Part shown: one piece after another, positions 34,320 to 44,608 of the stretch
Position numbering within the stretch: position 1 is the first letter of the stretch
How the letters are laid out: the number at the start of each line of letters is the position of its first letter
Source of the DNA: Arthrinium phaeospermum
Lineage: Eukaryota > Ascomycota > Sordariomycetes > Amphisphaeriales > Apiosporaceae
NCBI GenBank assembly: GCA_006503535.1
Contig: QYRS01000006.1
Location: 1,178,001-1,242,000, forward strand
Direction: 5' to 3'
Length of the DNA: 64,000 nt
Program-made: the position numbers and the translations under genes
The notes under the pieces: generated by a model
Seen by the model: the letters and a program-made list of their open reading frames with translations, nothing else
Told to the model about the DNA's origin: nothing
Databases searched by the model: none

Positions 34320-35518
34320 GTTGGGTGGCGGTCGCTGTCAAAAGGAGAGCATGGCCCGAGCTGTTCAAAAGTTCAGATGAGGAGAGTCCTACATGCGGGG
34401 GGCAGCAGATTGGCAAGAAAGTAGGCAACTATGTACGTGCTTGTTCGTTGCCTCGTGGCAATTAAGAATATTGACAATATATATAAATAGATGCCTAAGC
34501 TAGTGACCGTGTAGGTAAGACGGTCGTGTTAATGCAGGCAACTTGCAGGCAACTAGGTTGGAAAAAGTAAGTCGCTGGTTGGTGGGTGAAATGCGTGTCG
34601 GGTGGGCGTTGGGGCGGGCGTAAGCTGTCACGGCTTGGCAATCTTACTGGCGTTGGTCGCTGCACTGGCGGCTCCACTTGGGGGCTGCACCAATCTCAAT
34701 CTCACCGGGCCTGGATCCAAGACGCTTCCAGGTTTCTTCTAGAAGGCGGTCAATTACCGTACGATATATACGTCAGCCGTGTTGGTGATCCTTGCACGGG
34801 TCAGGCCCTGGATCGGGCTAGTACGGATAGGTGGCGACGACATGCTACAGGAACACCACAAGTACCATACCCGAAACACGAAAAACTGTCACGATTGTCA
34901 AGTCAAATGCACATATAAGTGTGTTTATATGTCTTTTTATTGGTTTTAAGACAGTATTTATGACTGATGGTTATCCCAGTACCGAACAACTCCAACCAAA
35001 TCCCCAGGGTATCATGAACTCCAACAGACAAGAAAAACCCCTTCCCAAACCCCAAACCAAAACATTAGGAAATCCACGAGCTTGTAGCTCTCAACCCTCC
35101 AATAAAACCAATTCCAACCAGGTACCTGGGATAACCAAAAGTCTGAAGCCCGCTCTCAGGTAGTGATGATCTGAGAGTCTGAGTAGAAGTTGACCAGATG
35201 TGGCCAGGGCTATATCGCTGCAATGCGTTGTGTGTTTTTTTTTAGTGTTTTTGTTTGTTTGTTTGTGTGTTTTTGTGTTTGTGTGTGATGACTCTCAGAA
35301 TGACCATTTGGCCATGAGTGTGTCGCTCCAATGAGCAGACGAAATGTGTGTGTGATAGCAACCAAAGAGTACCGACAGCCGCTGTTACTTTGGGGAGAAA
35401 AAACCTCGAAGGTGACAAACTCCCCACGACTGCCGGACCCGATAGTTTGGGATGAGGAGCAATTGATCTGCCTCTACTCATCCAGTGTTGTTTGTTGTGT
35501 TGGTAGTGATCAGTGTGT
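34320..35518. other. Intergenic region between two minus-strand genes
   Basis: It holds the promoter of the 33267-34319 gene and the 3' flank of the next one. It is relatively AT-rich, with the GT-rich simple tract listed separately. No gene is seen. Confidence 0.5.
35229..35288. repeat. GT/GTTT simple-sequence tract
   Basis: A 60-bp run of T with TTTG and TG units (complement: A/CA-rich), just past the 3' end of the minus-strand hypothetical gene at 35519. Confidence 0.7.
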
Positions 35519-36613
35519 TTAGGCCCAACCAAGGCTGCGAGACTTGGCCTGCTTGGCTCTCTTGCGTTCAATCACAGCTTGAAGCTTGGCCTGCTTCTGC
35601 GTCATGCTGGTGCTTCGAGTGCTCTCGACAGGTGAAGAAGATTCGTCGGAGTCGCTGCCCCGAATTTGGGGGGTGGTAAAGCGGACTCTTGGGCGAGTTT
35701 CAATGCATTCTTCGTCGTCGTAGTCGACCATGTCAGTGTCTTCACTTCGTGAAGGCGACAGTGATGGTAGCCTGTCAGACTCGCACTCCAAGTCGTCGAG
35801 GCTATAATGGATGAATTTTGCCTTTGGGGCTTTTGGTGAAGCTGAAGGACGAGGAGGAGTAGTGACAGGCGAAGAGCGACGAGGTGTGGTAGTGGTAGTA
35901 GTGGTAGAGTGGCAAGAAGCAGTGGAAGCAGTATTAGGACGAGCAGTAGTAGCAGGTTGAGCAGTAATGGCAGGTCGAGCAATTGTAGCAGGACGAGCGG
36001 TGGTGGTAGTAGAAGAAGGAGGACTAGGAGGAGATGATTTTGCTGTCATCATCGCCTTGAGAGTTTTGTGCTTGAGTTGGTGCTCCTTCTTCTTCTTCTC
36101 GAGTTCAAGCTCCTTCAGCTGCTGGACTTCGGCTCGTTTGCCCAGTTGAGCGTCCTTTTGGCTGGGAGCATTGTTGTTCTTCTTGGAAGGAAGACCCTTG
36201 ATAGAAGTAGTAAACCAGCGAGGTTCGGTAGTGGTAGTGGTATTAGAGGGGCGAGCTCTGGTAGTGGTAGTCACTGTGCCGTGATAGTTGGGAGTGAAAG
36301 TAGTAAAAGCACGATCAACACTGGAAGGTCGAGCAGTAGCGACCTTTTTGCTGGGAGCATTGTTGTTCTTCTTGGTAGGAGAACCCGAAGAAGAGCGGGG
36401 CTTGTCTTGCTTCTGAGGTGCTGGCATAGGACGAGACTCGTAGCGAGAAGAGTAGTTAGAGACGATGGGACGTTCAACAAGAGCAGCCAGAGGCATGCCC
36501 TTTGCCTCGCTGTGGCCATACTTGGTGTTGAAGCCCATTCCGAAGTTGTCTGCCTGCTTCCTGGCTGCACGGTTGATGTGCTGGAGGCCGCGGGAGTTGA
36601 AAGTGATACCCAT
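35519..36613 (-). CDS. Low-complexity basic hypothetical protein
   Basis: Intronless, 364 aa from the ATG at 36613; the frame extends upstream only to a TTG. The N terminus is ordered-looking (MGITFNSRGLQHINRAARKQADNFGMGFNTKYG). Most of the rest is disordered: Thr/Pro/Ala/Arg-rich stretches, two copies of a KKNNNAPS(K/Q)K motif (about residues 80-92 and 145-155), a Lys/Glu helix (LKELELEKKKKEHQLKHKTLKAM, about 167-190) and repeats of TARPATTARP type. The C terminus is acidic, then basic helical (QAKLQAVIERKRAKQAKSR). It looks nuclear or RNA/DNA-associated by composition, but I do not recognise it. A good TATA box lies upstream. It is probably taxonomically restricted. Confidence 0.65.
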   Translation of the reverse strand: MGITFNSRGLQHINRAARKQADNFGMGFNTKYGHSEAKGMPLAALVERPIVSNYSSRYESRPMPAPQKQDKPRSSSGSPTKKNNNAPSKKVATARPSSVDRAFTTFTPNYHGTVTTTTRARPSNTTTTTEPRWFTTSIKGLPSKKNNNAPSQKDAQLGKRAEVQQLKELELEKKKKEHQLKHKTLKAMMTAKSSPPSPPSSTTTTARPATIARPAITAQPATTARPNTASTASCHSTTTTTTTPRRSSPVTTPPRPSASPKAPKAKFIHYSLDDLECESDRLPSLSPSRSEDTDMVDYDDEECIETRPRVRFTTPQIRGSDSDESSSPVESTRSTSMTQKQAKLQAVIERKRAKQAKSRSLGWA

Positions 36614-38267
36614 CTTGACAAAGTGGTCTGGAGTTGACTCGGGTTGAGTAGAGTAGTGTTTGGTTGAGATGAGATGTGAATGTCTCAAAGTTGACTGGGC
36701 AGGGAACGTGCCAATTGATGGTCTACCTAGACGGTAATAGGAAGAGACCAGAGAGAAAGATTGTTTGAAGTAGAGTCTGACAGATACTTGATCAGAGTAC
36801 TGTAGTAGACTTGAAATGAAGTTGAGCTGGTGTGCTTGGCTGTGTCAACGGATGTGTGAAGGTGGTATAAGAGTCAGATGTCAAGGAGTATCAGCAGAAT
36901 ATCACTTTGCTTGTCCAGAAAAGTAATAAATCGGAAAGAGGAATTGTAATTTTGGCCCGGGGAGAGGGACTATTTATACCCTCGAGAAATTAGACTTCGG
37001 GCCATAGGAAAAGTGACTGGAAAATCTGCTGAGAGTCCTTATCATGGAAGGTTTCTCGGTTCCTGGGTATGTTGGGTAGAATGGATGGCCCGACCTCGTA
37101 TTTTATAGCTGACTCACCATTTCGGGTCATTTAAGTTACCCGTACCATGGAATCGGTAGCTAGATACTGATGAACGCTATGGTTGTGGCATATACAGTTT
37201 ATGTTGACTTCGGGCCACTGTCAAAGACCCAAGATATGTAGTCATTGCCAGCAAATTGGCCTTAATCTGCTGGTTTATCTGGTTGATGAATCGAAATTCT
37301 AGTCATCTCAATGGAATAAGCTTTTGATTGTTCTTCTCAGTCCCAAAATCTATCGGCTGGAATGGCAGATTCTTCTCTAGGCACCTGCCTACTGATCGGG
37401 ACAGGATTATAAGCTTTGCAAGAAAAAGGGGGGAGGTTGAGGCAGCAGTTCCAAGATAAGCATGTTTTTCTCGAGGAGGTCTGCAGGGCATAATGCAAGG
37501 AAAAAATGACTGTAAGACTGCACATAATCGGTAAATATCCATCACTATAAGGCCCGACGATTACAGTGAAAAGCAAGGGTTGCACTTGTATAACACCCCA
37601 ATATAGAAACTACTTGCCAATGAACTTCCGCGCGTAGCTGTTTGCCCGAGAAGTACCATGCTTGAATCTTTTCGACGCTCTCGAGAACATCCTTGGACAT
37701 GTTCTCGACCCTCATGGGTATTTTTCTTAGACTGCTTACTCTCGCATGGCTTTGGGTCGCTTTGGAGTGGCCCGATGGTTTTCGGGTGCGGGTGACTTGG
37801 TCTTCTATTCTCAGGCACGTAGTTCGGGTCCATTTGAGATTTCAGTCAGTATGTTCACCGAGTACTAACAAATTAGACAAACCACGGCTCTAGTGGAAGT
37901 CGAGCTGACAAGTTATACATCATCCCGACGCACAGGAACAAGCGACTTAGGTAGAGTTTAAAGCTCTTCGGAGCATCATCCAATGGGTGATATTATAGTG
38001 ACCAAGCGACTAAGCAGTACATCATTTATTAACTATTATACAACAGTCCTCTATGCCCGTGACCCGAGCACGTAAAGTGAGAGAAAATTAGGCGAGTACC
38101 TGCCCACCTAGATACTCGTGCAGTGCTCGCTGACATGAGGTTTTGGTGTATAAGACGACCATAAACGATGATTCCCTGGGGCAAAAGAAGGATACCAGAG
38201 TACCGCTTGAACTCCCTCACCCTATCTACATAACAATGGCGCCAAAAAGCCGCCACCACCGCCTTCT
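36614..38267. other. Intergenic region
   Basis: About 1.65 kb between two minus-strand hypotheticals. Apart from the TATA box at 36971 I see only short, unsupported open frames. Confidence 0.5.
36971..36978 (-). promoter_or_regulatory. Putative TATA box
   Basis: TATAAATA on the minus strand, in GGGTATAAATAG context, about 358 bp before the ATG at 36613. It is the best TATA match in this part of the window. Confidence 0.5.
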
Positions 38268-38966
38268 TCAGAAGACGGAACTCTTGCTTCGAGGGTGATG
38301 CCCTTTCGCAAACTCGGGCTCGCCAGCTATCCTCCCGGCATCTCCTTCCAGTAGTGGTAGCGATGACATAGTTGTTCCTGTTGCCTCGAGGTCGTAACCT
38401 CGCTGCCCCATCCCGACAACTGCGGCAGAAGAAGGAAACCTGTCCGCCAGGGCCCGCGCCTCCTCACGTCTCTGGATCATCTCGTGTACGGGAAAAGAAG
38501 CGGGAATCATTCGGATGAGTTCCGTGGCAAGGGCCAGCAGGGCCTCGTTGCTCTCCCGCAGCGCCTGTACGGTGGCTAACTCGCTGACATTGCTGGTCAT
38601 GATAGTCGTAGAACGAGGAGTTGTGGTAATTGATGGGCAGGCCGTCTTCGGGCTGTCATCGTTGCTGTAGTGGCAGTGGTGATTGACCTCGGAGATTGCG
38701 GGGAGAGACGGCGAGCGAAGCCGGCTGCCGCGCCGACTCGGCGTCGTGGGACTGTTTTTGGCGTCCTTATGGGGATCTGGTAGTTGATGCTGGCGTGGAG
38801 GGCTGTCGCGGGCTCGAATGGTGTTGCTTGCATCCTTCTTGCCATTGCTCCGCTTGGGCGCAGCTTTCCATTCCGGGACGTCCTTCTCGGCCCGGCGAGC
38901 CTTCGAGTTCGCGAAGGGCCGAGGGTTTGCTGACATGTGGCGGTTCTCCATCGCGTTGCTGATCAT
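38268..38966 (-). CDS. Hypothetical disordered protein
   Basis: Intronless, 232 aa. The first ~125 residues are rich in Arg, Lys, Pro, Ser and Asn with no hydrophobic core, hence disordered and possibly nuclear. Residues about 127-175 (LATVQALRESNEALLALATELIRMIPASFPVHEMIQRREEARALADRF) form a predicted amphipathic or coiled-coil helix, a likely dimerisation or docking segment. The C terminus is again loose. The start ATG (38966) has a second ATG five codons on. No family is recognised. It lies between two other minus-strand low-complexity genes. Confidence 0.55.
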   Translation of the reverse strand: MISNAMENRHMSANPRPFANSKARRAEKDVPEWKAAPKRSNGKKDASNTIRARDSPPRQHQLPDPHKDAKNSPTTPSRRGSRLRSPSLPAISEVNHHCHYSNDDSPKTACPSITTTPRSTTIMTSNVSELATVQALRESNEALLALATELIRMIPASFPVHEMIQRREEARALADRFPSSAAVVGMGQRGYDLEATGTTMSSLPLLEGDAGRIAGEPEFAKGHHPRSKSSVF

Positions 38967-39607
38967 GGCCTAGCTTGTTGATATGTGGTCGTGGTTGTAA
39001 TTGCAGATGACGTGCATGAAGAGGACGTATATGGAAGAAGATCGCTCAGCCCAAAGCAAAAGTGGGAGAAAGCTCCTAATGAAGGAGATTGGAAGCCAAT
39101 TAAAAGAAAAGACGAAAATGGGACCAGATTACAGCCAAGGCTCGGATCGCTTGGCCGCTTGACGTCAGGCGCTTTTAAACATGTGTCGTCGCGTGATACC
39201 ATCATCTCGTGTTTCAAGGCACGAATAGGCAAGTCACGATTAACAGACGAAATGGACGTGCGCAGATTCAGGCTCAATGCCAAGGAAAGACTCAGTCGTC
39301 AAGAGCTTCTTCGTCGGGTGTGTTTATTCGCCAAAGAGTACCTAATCTATTATTACACTGCGAGCTGGCCTGTTTTGCTCACTGTTCGCAGACCAAAACG
39401 TACCAAGTCTCCTAATCAGACATCAAAACGCAGCTCCAGTTCTTGGCAACTCTGCTCCAGGTATCAGACAAATGGCAAGCCTGCCCCCAAGCTCTTGAGA
39501 TCCTAAAAATAGGCAAAACAAGCCTTCCACCATCCAAGAATCAAACTGGAAAGGCGGGGTCCCCAGAAATAGCCGTCCAAAATCCATGGGCCCGTGACAT
39601 CCGCTTC
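38967..39607. other. Intergenic region
   Basis: Promoter side of the 38268-38966 gene and 3' flank of the coiled-coil gene. A 173-codon plus-strand frame (38985-39506) overlaps it but shows no domain-like pattern, and I do not call it. Confidence 0.45.
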
Positions 39608-40602
39608 CTAATGCCACTCAAGTCCGTACATTGTGTGAGTGGGAGACGAGAGAAGCTGACTCGTAAACATGGACGCAGCGCTCTCGTCCTCCTCGTCCTT
39701 AATGCCGTCCTCGTACTTAACGCCGTCCTCGTCCTTGACGCCATCCTCGCCCTTGACGTCAACATCCTCGTCCTTGATCTCATCACCCTCTCCGCGCGCC
39801 AACAAATCACGAGTGATCGTGACGTCCGTCTCGTGCAGCGAATGGACCAGGTCGATGAGGCGGTCGTTAGAGCTGTAGGCCGCCTCGAGCGCGTTCTCGA
39901 GGCCGATGGCGTGTTCCGCGTCCTTGGCGCGTGCCTGCTGCGACGCCTCGAAGGCCGCCTGCACGGCCTGGTGCTGGACCTGCAGGTTGGCATGGTCGTT
40001 CAGCAAGGCTTCATGGCGCGCCTCGAGCTCGGCGAGAGCCTGCTGGTGAGCCTGGTCTCGCAGCCTCTGCTGGTGCTCGTAGTGGCTCTTCATGATGGCG
40101 AAACGATTCTTCTCGCGCTGGACGGCATCCTGAAGGTCGGCGGCCTGGAGGCGGTTCGTCCGCAGGTCCTCTCTGTGCCACTCGACGCTGTCGAGGAGGC
40201 GGGCTTCACCCTCCTTGAGGCTCTGGACCTGGCCCTGGAGATCGGAAATATTCTTGGCGTGATCACGCGACTCGCTAACCTTGTTCTTGCAGTAACCACT
40301 CAAGAACGTGCCATCATCAACGTATTTGTCGAACAAGGTGGTGAGTTGATCCTTGAGGATGGTGGGGTCGTTGGTAATGTTGTTATCGATGAGAACTGAG
40401 GATGCAATGTCAATCGTATCCTGGCGCGAGCGCAGCCAGAAGATGAAGAGAGCTATTTTTTGTGTCAATTATTCGGGTTGAGAAATTTATATAAATGCAG
40501 CCAAGGGTCGCACTTACGGTCATTATTGCCCTCGGCATTGGACTGCTCAAGGTCCATCACAGCGCGGGCGCTGGCCTCGATCTTGTCGTGAATGGAAGAC
40601 AT
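39608..40602 (-). CDS. Coiled-coil hypothetical protein with acidic KDED repeats
   Basis: Two exons, 40602-40518 and 40452-39608, with a 65-bp intron (GTAAGT...AATAG, phase 1), giving 309 aa. The first exon encodes MSSIHDKIEASARAVMDLEQ, and the junction reads NND|PLFIFWLRSRQDT. Residues about 85-215 form a long heptad-like coiled coil (LQGQVQSLKEGEARLLDSVEWHREDL and a long Gln/Ala/Glu/His-rich helix). Near the C terminus an acidic repeat of the type VKDEDGVK(D/Y)EDG is repeated about five times (about 255-285). No known family. The structure suggests an oligomeric scaffold. A 60-65 bp tandem duplication lies in its promoter. Confidence 0.7.
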
Positions 40603-41255
40603 GGTGGGAAGATCCTACAGTTATTCCTTCCTCAAACGAGTTCCGAAAAATCGGATGAAGTTTGCGTTTCGCGACGAGTTATTGGCAAGTGAGTGTGAGT
40701 GTCAGTTGTAGTGTAGATGGAAACTGAGCAGGCAAGCCAAGAGAAGGCTGGATGCTTTGGGTAAGACAGATGTTGAGGGGAAACTGAGAAGGCAAGCCGA
40801 CAGAATGGTGGATGGATGCTTTGCGTAAAACAGATGTTGATGGGAAAGCCAGTAGTTACGTCCACATCAGCTTTGGGACAAAAGTGCTGATGGGAAATGC
40901 AGGTTTTCCAGGCAAGCATTGAATGGAGTCACTTAACAGATGGCCCAGGTGACTTACGGGCCAGTAAAAACAGATGTAGGTAGGCCATCAACAGTGGTGT
41001 GTGGACGACCAAACAACTCGAAGGGGAAGCTTACCTGTTGACTTCACATGAGATTGACGAGCAAAGGTGCTAAGAGGTACACAGTTATAGCACAGCCATC
41101 ACACACGAGTTGATAAATGTCAATCTTGGATAGGTAATTAACACACTGGAAACAGTAAAACATCACATTTTGGCTTATGAAGTTTGGCAAGGAGTACTCA
41201 ATAGCAAAGATGCCAAGGCTTCCAGATTCTCATCAAATAGGGGTTTGGTTTGGTC
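40603..41255. other. Intergenic region, coiled-coil gene promoter
   Basis: It contains the tandem duplication at 40719-40843. The rest shows no feature and ends at the 3' end of the arylesterase-like gene. Confidence 0.5.
40719..40843. repeat. Tandem duplication of about 60-65 bp
   Basis: Two adjacent units (40719-40778 and 40779-40843) begin GGAAACTGAG(C/A)AGGCAAGCC and end (A/G)ACAGATGTTGA(G/T)GG. They differ by several substitutions and a 4-bp GGAT repeat. Confidence 0.75.
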
Positions 41256-42473
41256 CTAATCACGCCAGACCAACAGCCCCTTAGCATACAATCCAGAAAT
41301 GATGCCCGTCTTCCTACCCAAGTCGCGGGCCGCAGTAGAACTCGTCGGATAGTCCGTTCCAACGTAAAGATCCCGAACCCCCTCGGCTTCCGTCCACTGT
41401 GAGACCCACGAACCTGCCTTCGACTTCTCACACATCTCCTGGACCGACGGCTCGGCCTTGGCGAGCTCCGCGGGCGAGTTGCAGATGTGCCGGGTAGCTG
41501 CAAATTTGCCCAAGCTGATGGCGTGGGGGTGGCCGGCCACGACGATGGCGCCGTCCGAGGACTTGGAAAGGTTGTCCGGCAAGAATGACAGCGGGATGCT
41601 AGCGCTGGGGCGCAGCGTAGGGTGTCGTCGGGACGATCCAGTGGGAGGGGGCGAGACTTCGTAAAGCCGAATGGAGGCGCTGTTGGTTGAGGCCACGGCC
41701 AGCGTCGTGTCGTTGACGAGCTCGATGCCGTTGGCGAAGGGCAGGCGTGCGACCACCTCAGCGTCGACGACAGCGCCGGCGGGGTCTTGGAGCAGCGGCG
41801 ACATATCGACGTGGACGAGAGTTCCCGTCGGGAACGACGTGAAGGTCTCCAGCTTGCTGATGATCAGGTGGTCTTTGGCGAGGAAGTGGTGGTCATTGGT
41901 GACGTAGAACTCATGGCTGTTGACGAGCAGGATGGAGTTGGGGCCATGGATCAGCGGATGCTGAACGGAATGAGCGTGCCGTAAAGTGTGAGCTTCGAAG
42001 TCGAGATGAAAGACGTCTACTCTCGACCCATCGTGGCGGTGATTGGCAACAAAGAGCGACGAAGTGTCTTCGTCGAATGCGAGCCCCAACGTATGCAAGT
42101 CCTCGCCCGGAGCATAGCCGACAACCTCCAGCGGAGTCAGGGACTTGTCGTCATCTAGATTCTCATACTCATAGACGTAGAACTCGGCACCGGGCACCGG
42201 CTCCGGTAAGAAGATGCCCATGACGGTGTTCCATCGTTCGCGGCCGGGATCGCAGGCGACGATAGCAACACCCTTGCTCTCCATGAGGATGACGTCTTCG
42301 CAGCTGCGGATCTTGTCACCGAACTTGACCTCGTAGGGGCCAATGTTGTTGAGCGGCACCAGTCTGTCAGGATGGTTGTAGTAGAAGCTCTGGAGAAGTG
42401 AGATGCGCGGGTAGATGAAAGCCGAGAGGGCTGCTACCACTAGCATCAGAAAACCCGTCGACCGTGAAGCCAT
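41256..42473 (-). CDS. Paraoxonase/arylesterase-like calcium-dependent hydrolase, membrane-anchored
   Basis: Intronless, 405 aa from the ATG at 42473; a longer frame would need a TTG start. An N-terminal hydrophobic helix (STGFLMLVVAALSAFIYP) predicts a signal anchor. The remainder reads as a six-bladed propeller of the serum-paraoxonase family: SCEDVILMESKGVAIVACDPGR (calcium-site Glu/Asp), HTLGLAFDEDTSSLFVANHRHD, HPLIHGPNSILLVNSHEFYVTNDH and LPFANGIELVNDTTLAVASTN. These supply the Asn/Asp ligands of the central calcium. Family enzymes hydrolyse lactones and aryl esters. The fungal physiological substrate is unknown. Length is slightly above the 355 aa of animal PONs. A TATATAAA element lies on the minus strand at about 42837-42844. 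Confidence 0.88.
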   Translation of the reverse strand: MASRSTGFLMLVVAALSAFIYPRISLLQSFYYNHPDRLVPLNNIGPYEVKFGDKIRSCEDVILMESKGVAIVACDPGRERWNTVMGIFLPEPVPGAEFYVYEYENLDDDKSLTPLEVVGYAPGEDLHTLGLAFDEDTSSLFVANHRHDGSRVDVFHLDFEAHTLRHAHSVQHPLIHGPNSILLVNSHEFYVTNDHHFLAKDHLIISKLETFTSFPTGTLVHVDMSPLLQDPAGAVVDAEVVARLPFANGIELVNDTTLAVASTNSASIRLYEVSPPPTGSSRRHPTLRPSASIPLSFLPDNLSKSSDGAIVVAGHPHAISLGKFAATRHICNSPAELAKAEPSVQEMCEKSKAGSWVSQWTEAEGVRDLYVGTDYPTSSTAARDLGRKTGIISGLYAKGLLVWRD

Positions 42474-44029
42474 CTCGAGGAAGGTGTTCTCAAACTGATA
42501 CCAAGATCGCAAAAAGACCAAAAGAAGAGAGTTGAGATCCAAAACATGAGAGAAGAAAGTCGAAGATTATTTCTCTGTGAGATTCATTCTGGGTAGAGTG
42601 AATACATGCATGTGTGCATTTCATTTAGCAGAGCTTAAGACAGGATGACCTTTCAATCTCACGGCAGCAGAACCCCACCTGTCTGGCCTGGCCCGCCCCT
42701 ACAACTAATCCTTCAGTGGCAGTGGATGCGCCGGACAATCCAATAGCGTTCGCATCAAAAAAACTCCGTTGCATGCTGACAATGCCAAGCAAAAGCAACT
42801 TCTGGAGTCCATATTAACAATTCAGCTTGGGTCTCGTTTATATATTGACCCTCGATTTTTTATCTACTATTTTGAGACATTCATGTCAACATGATCTACA
42901 GCAAGGAACGCGGTGCATCTCAGGTAACATCGGAACGAATTGCTTGTGCACTTGTAGCAGCTCAGGGGAGCACAGCGGGGTAATTCCAGAACTGGGTGTC
43001 CCTGGCAAGCCTCAGTAAAAAGCATTGCTGCATTATTTTGGCCGGACCACCAACATCATCAGTGATTGCAGTGTTCCTAAAAAGGGCTTTCAGATATCTG
43101 CAAAACATCGACTCCTAGATATAATAGAGTAAGCACCTGAAAGTGTCCGAAACTGGCGGGCAGATCACATCATGCCAACATTTGCACGCAGAACTGCGGT
43201 TGGGGGCGGCTGAGTTATCTCCCCACATCAGCACAATTGCGCTTGCTGTATGCCAATTGCTGACGCCAAAATCCTGTCGGGGTAGATAGTGCTCACCATC
43301 AAGGAAGCTGACCGTACTTCCGCATGTCCCGTTCATGCAAGGCCATTTCTAGATGCGAACTGATGCATAACAACGATGGTTGCTGGAAAAAGGTGTCGCA
43401 GGCTCCGGGGTTAACCACGATCCAGTCATTATGCTGAAGACACGACAATGTTTCTTCCTTTAACCCCAAATTTATGGGCCAGTACACGGATAGAGGAGCT
43501 TTCTTACATACACACTTGCTCCCCTCAGTAGTCTCATTGATGAATGATCTTTTGCCTGCCGATGAACTGCACACATTATACGAACTCGGTGTTCGGTCAA
43601 CGATGATGTGCCATTAGCCGACACAGAAAATGAAATCACTTGGACTGCTCCTGATAGCAGTGCCAGAGACGCCCATTAGTCCTTAGATGTCGGCCTCCAC
43701 CCCCTTTCTCAGGGGTTCATATTCGTCCAGGCGAGCCCAACTGAAGCTGTAGGTCTTATGTAAGATTGATTGGCCACTTTGCCACCTATGCCGATGCCGA
43801 ACTTCATCGAGGTGATTGACGGTACTGTCTCTTGTTTGAAATTGCTTCCGTTCCAACATTAGGAAACATGGAGACATGGTGGAATCACTGGCGATGGGAC
43901 AGTTGGCCCATTGGGATAACCGATAACGGAATAACCAAACAACAGTAAGGTGGTCATGGCAGCGTAGTTGATCAGTGAGGATAATTAGTACATAGATAGG
44001 AACATTGAAGAAGTCTGCCTCCCCTTGGT
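42474..44029. other. Gene-free intergenic stretch
   Basis: About 1.55 kb. It includes the arylesterase-like promoter on the left and the 3' flank of a secreted-protein gene on the right. The minus-strand open frames of 70-90 codons in 43115-43574 have no pattern I can support. Confidence 0.5.
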
Positions 44030-44608
44030 CTACTTGCTGCACTTCTGGAAGAACTTCTTGCCCTGGAAGTCCTTGTCGACCTCGGAATGGGTCATGACAC
44101 CGCAGACCTTGGGTCGGTTGCTGTTTCCGGGGTCTTTGAAGTAGACCACGCGCAGGGGGTTTTGCCATCCTGGTCCTTGGAGAGCTTGTCCTTGTTCCAC
44201 TCCTTGCCCTTGGCGTCCCAGTAGATTGGGTCTATGTAGACGCAGCTGTGTCAGCCATTCAAACACTCCTATATAGAAGTAGACAACATATAGGGGTAAC
44301 CTACATTCCCACAGCTGGTACTTATCCTTGCCCGTCCGGTCACACCCCTTGACGTCCCATTTGATGCCATCCCCGTTTCCGTACTTGTGGGGGTCGCCGC
44401 TCTTCCCGGCCTCGAACGCGCCGGCGGCGGCTTGTTTCTTGGCTCGGTCCTCGCTGACGGTGAAGGTTTTGATGCTGGAGTCGTTCTCCTTTGGCTTGCA
44501 GCTATATTTGTCGTCACGCTCGAGTAACTGGCTGCTGCTGCCGTCAACAGGATGGGCGGAGATGGAGGCCGCAAGTGCCAGGGTAAGCAAGGCCTGTGAG
44601 AAATGCAT
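44030..44608 (-). CDS. Small secreted protein, apparently frameshifted
   Basis: Exon 1 (44608-44305) and exon 2 (44231-44030) are joined across a 73-bp intron (GTAGGT...CATAG, phase 1). The N terminus is a signal peptide (MHFSQALLTLALAASISAHP). The mature protein contains YSCKPKEND, GIKWDVKGCDRTGKDKYQLWE and, after the junction, YPIYWDAKGKEWNKDKLS. That frame then reads into nonsense. The sensible C terminus (RVVYFKD, RPKVCGVMTHSEVDKDF, KKFFQKCSK, stop at 44030) is in another frame. The switch falls at an A4-C5 run (about 44156-44164 on the plus strand as GGGGGTTTT), consistent with one missing base. The expected length is about 168 aa with four to five cysteines. The family is not recognised; an effector-like or wall role is inferred. 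Sequencing error and pseudogene are both possible. Confidence 0.6.
   Translation of the reverse strand: MHFSQALLTLALAASISAHPVDGSSSQLLERDDKYSCKPKENDSSIKTFTVSEDRAKKQAAAGAFEAGKSGDPHKYGNGDGIKWDVKGCDRTGKDKYQLWECRLPLYVVYFYIGVFEWLTQLRLHRPNLLGRQGQGVEQGQALQGPGWQNPLRVVYFKDPGNSNRPKVCGVMTHSEVDKDFQGKKFFQKCSK

Noticed and set aside
38985..39506. 173-codon plus-strand frame between two hypotheticals
   Set aside because: Basic, no domain, and it overlaps the promoter of the minus-strand gene.
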